From assembly GCF_032681285.1 (NCBI RefSeq), contig NZ_CP136336.1, forward strand, positions 186,001 to 250,000: a DNA stretch of 64,000 bases, written 5' to 3'. The notes under the pieces were generated by a model. That model made no database searches, was not told the origin of the DNA, and saw nothing but the letters and a program-made list of their open reading frames with translations. Shown one piece after another: positions 59,314-64,000 of this stretch. A program made the position numbers and the translations under genes. Origin of the DNA: Piscinibacter gummiphilus (lineage in GTDB: Bacteria > Pseudomonadota > Gammaproteobacteria > Burkholderiales > Burkholderiaceae_C). Position 1 is the stretch's first letter; each line of letters opens with the position of its first letter.

Positions 59314-61551
59314 ATGAGCATCCGAACCCGGCTGTTGCTGCTCACGTTGTTGGCCACCGCCCTGCCCGCCCTGCTCGCGCTCGCCCGCTTCTTCCACGAC
59401 CGCGACCGCGCCGTCGAAGCCGACACCGCCGTGCTCGTGGCCTTCGCGCAGCGGCGCAGCGAGACGATGGTCGACCGCATCCAGGGCACGGCCCAGCTGC
59501 TCTACGGCCTGGGCCGCGCACGCGACCTGCAGACCGACGACCGCGATGCGTGCTCGGCCTTCCTCTCCAACGTGCGCGAGACCTACCCGCAGTACACCGG
59601 CATCCTCACGATCAAGCCCGATGGCCGGCTCTTCTGCGACTCGCTGCGCACCGGCCGCGACCTCGACCTGCGTGACCGCGCCTACTTCAAGGCTGCGCTC
59701 GCATCGCGTGACGACAAGGTGCTGCTCGAGCCGACCTTCGGCCGCCTGACCGGCGTGGCCGTGCTGCAGATCGCCTACCCCGTGCGCGCGGCCGACGGGG
59801 CGCTGCAGTTCGTGCTGCTCGCCTCGCTCAACCTGCAGAAGCTCTTCGACGGCGACACGCCGCCGCTGCCCGGCGCGAGCCTGATGCTCTTCGACCGCAA
59901 GGGCGCGGTCTACGCCCGCTCGCATGGCCCCGATGCGGTGTTGCCCGAAGGGGCCTCGCTCGCCGGCACCGCGCTGCACCAGTTCGCTGCCCAGCACGCC
60001 GGGGTGGCCAGCGGCGAGCTGGCCGACACCGCCGGCCATGCGCACGTGTGGGCCCTGGCCGACAGCGCCCCCTTGCAGGGCACCGGCCTGCGCATCGCGG
60101 CCGGTGCCCCCAAGAGCAGCCTGCTGGCCAGCGCCAACCGCCGCTTTGGGCAGGACATCTCGCTGCTGGCCGGGCTCGCGCTGGTGCTGTTTCTCGTCGT
60201 GTGGTTCTTCGCCGAGATCGTGCTGCGCCGGCAGATCGTGCGCAGCACGCGCATGGCGCGCCAGCTCGCCGAGGGCGACCTGAGCGCCCGCATCGCCCCG
60301 CCGCTGCCGCGCGGCGAGCTGGGCGAGCTGATGACGCGGCTCAACCAGGCGGCCGAGTCGCTGCAGCACCAGCACGACGACATCAGCACGCTCAACGCGC
60401 GGCTGATGCAGTCGCAGCGGCTCGAAGCCGTGGGCCAGCTCACCGGCGGCGTGGCGCACGACTTCAACAACCTGCTCACCGTGGTGATGGGCAATGCCGA
60501 GCTGCTGGCCGAGCAGGCGGGCGACAACGTCGAACAACGCCAGCTCGCCGAGATGATCGTCGGCGCCGCGCAGCGCGGGGCCGCGCTCACGCAGCAGCTG
60601 CTCGCCTTCGCACGCAAGCAGGCGCTGAGCCCCAAGCCGCTCGACGTCAACCAGCTCATCGCGCAGATGGACTCGATGCTGCGCCGCACGCTCGGCGAGC
60701 ACATCGAGATCGAACTCATCCGCGCGGCCGGCCTGTGGCAGGGCATGGTCGACCAGGGCCAGCTCGAGAACGCGCTGCTCAACCTGTGCCTGAACGCGCG
60801 CGACGCCATGCCCAAGGGCGGCCGCCTCACCATCGAGACGGCCAACACCGTGCTCGACCAGGCCTACGCCGACAGCCACCCCGAGGTGAAGCCGGGCCAG
60901 TACGTGATGCTGGCCGTGTCCGACACCGGCCAGGGCATCTCGCCCGAGCACCTCGAACTCGTCTTCCAGCCCTTCTTCACCACCAAGGAAAAGGGCAAGG
61001 GCACGGGCCTCGGCCTCGCGATGGTCTACGGCTTCGTCAAGCAGTCGGCCGGGCACATCAACATCTATTCCGAGCAGGGGCACGGCACCGCCGTCAAGCT
61101 CTACCTGCCGCGGGCGCTCTACACCCAGGCCGGCAGCCCCGAGACCCACGATCGCGTCATGCCCACCGGCGGCAAGGAAAGCATCCTCGTGGTCGAAGAC
61201 GACGAGATGGTGCGCCGCTACGCCTGCCAGCAGCTGCGTTCGCTCGGCTACCGGGTGATCGACATGGACAACGGTGCCGATGCGCTCGCCCACATCGAGC
61301 AGCACGACAACATCGACCTGCTCTTCACCGATGTCGTCATGCCGGGCGGCATGAACGGCCGCGCCCTGGCCGACGCGGCGCGCAAGCTGCGCCCCGGCCT
61401 GCGCGTGCTCTACACCTCGGGCTACACCGAAAACGCGATCGTCCACCACGGCCGGCTCGACCCGGGCGTGCAGCTGCTGGCCAAGCCCTACCGGCTGGTC
61501 GAGCTGGCGCGGGCCGTGCGCTCGGCGCTGGGGCAGGCGACGACGGCCTAG
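59314..61551 (+). CDS. Membrane hybrid sensor histidine kinase with extracytoplasmic sensor
   Basis: A 745-residue kinase. An N-terminal membrane helix (about residues 5-25), a periplasmic dCACHE/CHASE-like sensor (~30-275, with [12 protein letters not shown], a dCache hallmark), a second helix (~285-305), HAMP (~310-360), HisKA with His about 382 ([18 protein letters not shown]), ATPase domain ([33 protein letters not shown]) and a C-terminal receiver with Asp about 673 ([10 protein letters not shown]). It is like cache-type kinases for small organic ligands. It is divergent from the receiver gene and convergent with GNAT (4-base overlap). Confidence 0.93.
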   Translation: MSIRTRLLLLTLLATALPALLALARFFHDRDRAVEADTAVLVAFAQRRSETMVDRIQGTAQLLYGLGRARDLQTDDRDACSAFLSNVRETYPQYTGILTIKPDGRLFCDSLRTGRDLDLRDRAYFKAALASRDDKVLLEPTFGRLTGVAVLQIAYPVRAADGALQFVLLASLNLQKLFDGDTPPLPGASLMLFDRKGAVYARSHGPDAVLPEGASLAGTALHQFAAQHAGVASGELADTAGHAHVWALADSAPLQGTGLRIAAGAPKSSLLASANRRFGQDISLLAGLALVLFLVVWFFAEIVLRRQIVRSTRMARQLAEGDLSARIAPPLPRGELGELMTRLNQAAESLQHQHDDISTLNARLMQSQRLEAVGQLTGGVAHDFNNLLTVVMGNAELLAEQAGDNVEQRQLAEMIVGAAQRGAALTQQLLAFARKQALSPKPLDVNQLIAQMDSMLRRTLGEHIEIELIRAAGLWQGMVDQGQLENALLNLCLNARDAMPKGGRLTIETANTVLDQAYADSHPEVKPGQYVMLAVSDTGQGISPEHLELVFQPFFTTKEKGKGTGLGLAMVYGFVKQSAGHINIYSEQGHGTAVKLYLPRALYTQAGSPETHDRVMPTGGKESILVVEDDEMVRRYACQQLRSLGYRVIDMDNGADALAHIEQHDNIDLLFTDVVMPGGMNGRALADAARKLRPGLRVLYTSGYTENAIVHHGRLDPGVQLLAKPYRLVELARAVRSALGQATTA

Positions 61552-61994
61552 CCTTCGTCGTCCGAGAGCGGCAGCCGCTCCAGCAGCACCGCGTAGTCGC
61601 GGTAGCCCATGCGGCGCCAGAAGGCGAGCGCGCGGGCGTTGCCGGCGAGCACATCGACGGTGAGGCGCTTGTCGGGCCAGCGCTCGAAGACGCTCAGCAT
61701 CAGGTGGCGCGCCACGCCCTGGCGGCGGTGCTCGCGCTGCACGAAGATCTGGCGCAGGTAGACGCAGTCGGGCTCGTCGCGCCACAGCACGTAGGCCACC
61801 AGGTCGTCGCCGTCGAAGCCGAGCAGCGCTTCATAACCCTCGTCGGCCAGCCAGCGGCGCATGCGCTCGACCAGCTCGTCGACCCCCATCGGGTTGCGGT
61901 GGCCCTCGTCCCGGATCAGCAGGTGGTTCAGGCGCCCGAGCACCGCGGCATCGGCCACGGTGGCTGCGCGGAAGCACAGAGACTCTTCAACCAT
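61548..61994 (-). CDS. GNAT-family N-acetyltransferase
   Basis: A 148-residue GNAT protein. The acetyl-CoA loop is REHRRQGVARHLM (Q/RxxGxG/A), with IFVQ before it and RLTVDVLAGNARALAFWRRMGYRDYAVLLER (in part), the typical GNAT C-terminal region. The substrate is unknown. It is monocistronic; its 3' end overlaps the kinase gene by 4 bases on the opposite strand. Confidence 0.9.
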   Translation of the reverse strand: MVEESLCFRAATVADAAVLGRLNHLLIRDEGHRNPMGVDELVERMRRWLADEGYEALLGFDGDDLVAYVLWRDEPDCVYLRQIFVQREHRRQGVARHLMLSVFERWPDKRLTVDVLAGNARALAFWRRMGYRDYAVLLERLPLSDDEG

Positions 61995-62066
61995 GCGGCC
62001 GATCCTAGCCAGTGAGCCCGCACTTGCGCCCTTCGGGTCTACCCCAGAAGGATATTCATGCGCCCG

Positions 62067-62651
62067 TCATCGGCGCTGGAACTTGAACACCGCCACGCTG
62101 GCCATGAGGTTCGGGAAGCGGCGCACCACCTCGCCGTTCTGGATGCCGAAGCCGTCGAGCACCTCGAAGCCGTCCTTGCGCAGCAGCACCTCGCAGTCGG
62201 TGTAGGTGCCGACGCGGATGTTGGGGGTGTCGTACCACTGGTAGGGCAGCGCTTTCGTCACCGGCATGCGGCCGGTGGCCACGCGCAGGCGGTTGGGCCA
62301 GTGCGCGAAGTTGGGAAAGCTCATGACCCCCACACGCCCCACGCGGGCCGTCTCGCGCAAGAGGCGCTCGGTGTGGCGCAGGTGCTGCATCGTCTCCAGC
62401 TGCAGCACCACGTCGAAGCTCTGGTCTTCGAAGATCGCGAGGCCGTCTTCCAGGTTGAGCTGGATGACGTTGACGCCGCGCTGCGTGCAGGCGAGCACGT
62501 TGGCGTCGTCGATCTCGATGCCGTAGCCGGTGCAGCCGCGCTTGTCGCGCAGGTGGGCGAGCAGCTCGCCGCTGCCGCAGCCGAGGTCGAGCACGCGCGA
62601 GCCGGGCGGCACCAGCTCGGCGATCAACTCGATGTCCTTCCTGTCGCTCAT
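62067..62651 (-). CDS. metW: Methionine biosynthesis protein MetW
   Basis: A 194-residue SAM-methyltransferase-like protein: [12 protein letters not shown] (motif I), [32 protein letters not shown], and the C-terminal [26 protein letters not shown], typical of MetW. It accompanies MetX in methionine synthesis in beta- and gamma-proteobacteria and raises MetX activity in studied cases. ATG 62651 overlaps the metX stop (ATGA). Confidence 0.95.
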   Translation of the reverse strand: MSDRKDIELIAELVPPGSRVLDLGCGSGELLAHLRDKRGCTGYGIEIDDANVLACTQRGVNVIQLNLEDGLAIFEDQSFDVVLQLETMQHLRHTERLLRETARVGRVGVMSFPNFAHWPNRLRVATGRMPVTKALPYQWYDTPNIRVGTYTDCEVLLRKDGFEVLDGFGIQNGEVVRRFPNLMASVAVFKFQRR

Positions 62652-63784
62652 GCGCCGACCTCCTTCGCGATGCCATCGAATCGAGCCCGCATCAGTGCGT
62701 GGTAGCGCGGGTCGTCGAGCAGGAAGGCGTCGTGCCCGTGCGGTGCGTCGATCTCGGCGTAGCTCACGTCGAAGCGGTTGTGCAGCAGCGCCTTCACGAT
62801 CTCGCGTGAGCGTGCCGGCGAGAAGCGCCAGTCGGTGGTGAAGCTCACCAGTTGGAACTTGCAGCGGGCGGGCGCGAATGCCGCCGCCAGGTTGCCGCCG
62901 TGCTCGCGCGCCGGGTCGAAGTAGTCGAGGGCGCGGGTGATGAGCAGGTAGGTGTTGGCGTCGAAGTACTCGCTGAACTTGTCGCCCTGGTAGCGCAAGT
63001 AGCTCTCGATCTCGAACTCGATGTCCTGCGTGCTGTAGGCCGGCTGCTCGCCCTTGAGGCTGCGGCCGAACTTGGCCTCCATCGAGTCGTCCGACAGATA
63101 CGTGATGTGGCCGATCATGCGTGCCACGCGCAGGCCGCGCTTGGGCACGACGCCGTGCGCGTAGAAGTGGCCGCCGTGGAACTCGGGGTCGGTGATGATG
63201 GCGCGGCGCGCCACTTCGTTGAAGGCGATGTTCTGCGCCGAGAGGTTGGGCGCGGTGGCGACTGCGATGCAGTGGCGCACCCGCTGCGGGTGGCGCATGG
63301 CCCAGCTGAGCGCCTGCATGCCGCCGAGGCTGCCGCCCAGCACCGCGGCGAGCTGCGTGATGCCCAGGCGGTCGAGCAGACGGGCCTGCGCGTCGACCCA
63401 GTCTTCCACCGTGATCACCGGGAAGTCGGCGCCGTAGGGGCGGCCGGTGTCGGGGTTGGTGTGCATCGGGCCGGTGGAGCCGAAGCAGGAGCCGGGGTTG
63501 TTGACGCCGATCACGAAGAAGCGGTTCGTGTCGAGCGGCTTGCCGGGGCCGACGAGGTTGTCCCACCAGCCCTCGCTCTTGGCCTGGCCTTCGTAGGTGC
63601 CGGCCACGTGGTGCGACGCATTGAGCGCGTGGCACACGAGCACGGCATTGCTCTTGTCGGCATTGAGCGTGCCGTAGGTCTCGTAGGCGAGGGTGTAGTC
63701 GCGCAAGGAGGCCCCGCTGCGCAGCGGCAGCGGGTCGGCAAACTGCATTGCCTGAGGTGTCACATGACCGAGTGAAGCTGTCAC
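62648..63784 (-). CDS. metX: Homoserine O-acyltransferase (MetX)
   Basis: A 378-residue alpha/beta-hydrolase-fold acyltransferase. Features: [41 protein letters not shown], the nucleophile elbow [13 protein letters not shown] (about residue 152) and C-terminal His in [12 protein letters not shown]. It activates L-homoserine with acetyl- or succinyl-CoA; which one cannot be read here, since some proteobacterial MetX are succinyltransferases. The start is GTG 63784 after AAGGA. A SAM-II riboswitch with terminator lies in the leader. Coupled with metW. Confidence 0.95.
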   Translation of the reverse strand: MTASLGHVTPQAMQFADPLPLRSGASLRDYTLAYETYGTLNADKSNAVLVCHALNASHHVAGTYEGQAKSEGWWDNLVGPGKPLDTNRFFVIGVNNPGSCFGSTGPMHTNPDTGRPYGADFPVITVEDWVDAQARLLDRLGITQLAAVLGGSLGGMQALSWAMRHPQRVRHCIAVATAPNLSAQNIAFNEVARRAIITDPEFHGGHFYAHGVVPKRGLRVARMIGHITYLSDDSMEAKFGRSLKGEQPAYSTQDIEFEIESYLRYQGDKFSEYFDANTYLLITRALDYFDPAREHGGNLAAAFAPARCKFQLVSFTTDWRFSPARSREIVKALLHNRFDVSYAEIDAPHGHDAFLLDDPRYHALMRARFDGIAKEVGA

Positions 63785-63807
63785 GTTGTCCTTCGCACCA
63801 TGAAAAG

Positions 63808-63842
63808 AAAAAACCCGGTGCCGCCAAAGCGGGACACCGGGT
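63808..63842 (-). terminator. Intrinsic terminator in the metX leader
   Basis: On the minus strand the stem ACCCGGTG/CACCGGGT (63842-63835 and 63820-63813), with an inner CCGC-TTTG-GCGG, is followed directly by a U-run (63812-63808). It lies 10 bases after the SAM-II aptamer and 24 bases before the GTG. Confidence 0.8.
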
Positions 63843-63852
63843 GTGCGTCCTG

Positions 63853-63903
63853 TCTTTAGCTGAATTTATTAAGCGCTCGCAATCCGGAACAAATCAGCGC
63901 TGG
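63853..63903 (-). promoter_or_regulatory. SAM-II riboswitch
   Basis: The metX leader carries the SAM-II consensus: AGCGCT (63901-63896), the following GATTTG and ATTGCG loop segments, the pairing AGCGCT (63877-63872), AATAAA, and the conserved AGCTAAAGA (63861-63853). The order and spacing closely follow the crystallised metX SAM-II aptamer. It binds S-adenosylmethionine; here, with the terminator downstream, it likely stops metX-metW transcription when SAM is high. Confidence 0.85.
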
Positions 63904-63909
63904 GGGCGG

Positions 63910-63915
63910 AGTATA
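63910..63915 (-). promoter_or_regulatory. Likely -10 element of metX
   Basis: TATACT on the minus strand, 7-8 bases before the riboswitch. The -35 is poor; CTGACA lies 21 bases upstream. Confidence 0.45.
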
Positions 63916-63930
63916 GGCGCGTCGGGAACT

Positions 63931-64000
63931 TCAGCGTGTCAGCACGCCGGCTTTGAGGAGCTCGCGCCGGCTGGGTGTCCAGATGTCGTCGTGCGGTGTT
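63931..64000 (-). CDS. C-terminal end of an unidentified gene
   Basis: On the minus strand a frame enters from the right edge and ends in TGA (63933-63931). The 22 visible residues read TPHDDIWTPSRRELLKAGVL plus Thr-Arg. The peptide is too short to assign a family. The reading is supported only by frame openness and natural composition. Confidence 0.4.
   Translation of the reverse strand, partial: TPHDDIWTPSRRELLKAGVLTR

Noticed and set aside
58795..61785. Minus-strand open frame of almost 1000 codons ending in the receiver gene
   Set aside because: Only the last 125 codons have receiver features and their own start; the rest is antisense to the hybrid kinase.

Overview
The window is GC-rich, densely coded chromosomal DNA from a betaproteobacterium, most likely a Burkholderiales member of the Rubrivivax/Methylibium/Rhizobacter/Piscinibacter type. 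That placement is an inference from gene content and codon use: a Bug-type (TTT) solute-binding protein, a metX-metW pair, metE with a divergent metR, many LysR/IclR/LuxR regulators, and third-position G/C almost everywhere. I see no rRNA, tRNA, CRISPR array, phage or complete insertion sequence. It reads as ordinary chromosome with several accessory clusters.

Layout. 0-6 kb: a partial exported protein, two overlapping LuxR-type regulators (the second fused to an alpha/beta-hydrolase), a GyrI-like protein, and a LysR-controlled operon (flavodoxin-like oxidoreductase, tautomerase, NTF2-like). 6-10 kb: hydrolase, hipBA toxin-antitoxin with three evenly spaced operators, an MFS exporter. 10-15 kb: a PmrAB/QseBC-like two-component system facing a PAP2 phosphatase and an EptA-type lipid A phosphoethanolamine transferase, with a PmrA-box-like repeat between them. 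15-20 kb: a phosphorus-acquisition block (phnCDE, a PhnZ-like HD oxygenase, a phytase-like lipoprotein) with two Pho-box-like sites. 20-23 kb: a lipoprotein combining polysaccharide deacetylase, caspase-like and TPR domains. 23-31 kb: purB, GST/DoxX with LysR, pyrF, a large multi-PAS hybrid kinase, and a 489-bp element with long terminal inverted repeats. 31-40 kb: SDR, hydrolase, IclR, and an operon for uptake and CoA-dependent catabolism of an unidentified acid (Bug protein, carboxyltransferase, biotin carrier, CoA-transferase A/B, SDR, CMD-like, DUF4334). 40-46 kb: small exported proteins, MtfA-like peptidase, a four-gene coupled operon (DUF6502, DUF5666, receiver, His-rich protein), and an orphan LivK-like protein. 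46-50 kb: GNAT-OsmC-PaiB facing a MocR regulator. 50-54 kb: metE/metR and a fatty-acid desaturase. 54-62 kb: MBL-fold protein, XRE-cupin regulator facing an SDR/QueA-like pair, chalcone-isomerase-like protein, receiver and hybrid kinase, GNAT. 62-64 kb: metX-metW under a SAM-II riboswitch with an intrinsic terminator.

Themes. Methionine synthesis is controlled twice here: by MetR boxes between metE and metR, and by the SAM-II switch before metX. Phosphorus scavenging and lipid A modification lie side by side, each with its own candidate response-regulator site. Many neighbouring genes share 4-bp ATGA stop/start overlaps, marking translationally coupled operons. The most unusual items are the deacetylase-caspase-TPR lipoprotein, the carboxyltransferase/biotin-carrier cluster with no biotin carboxylase, the DUF6502-DUF5666-receiver-His-rich operon, the QueA-like/SDR pair, and two palindromic repeat elements.
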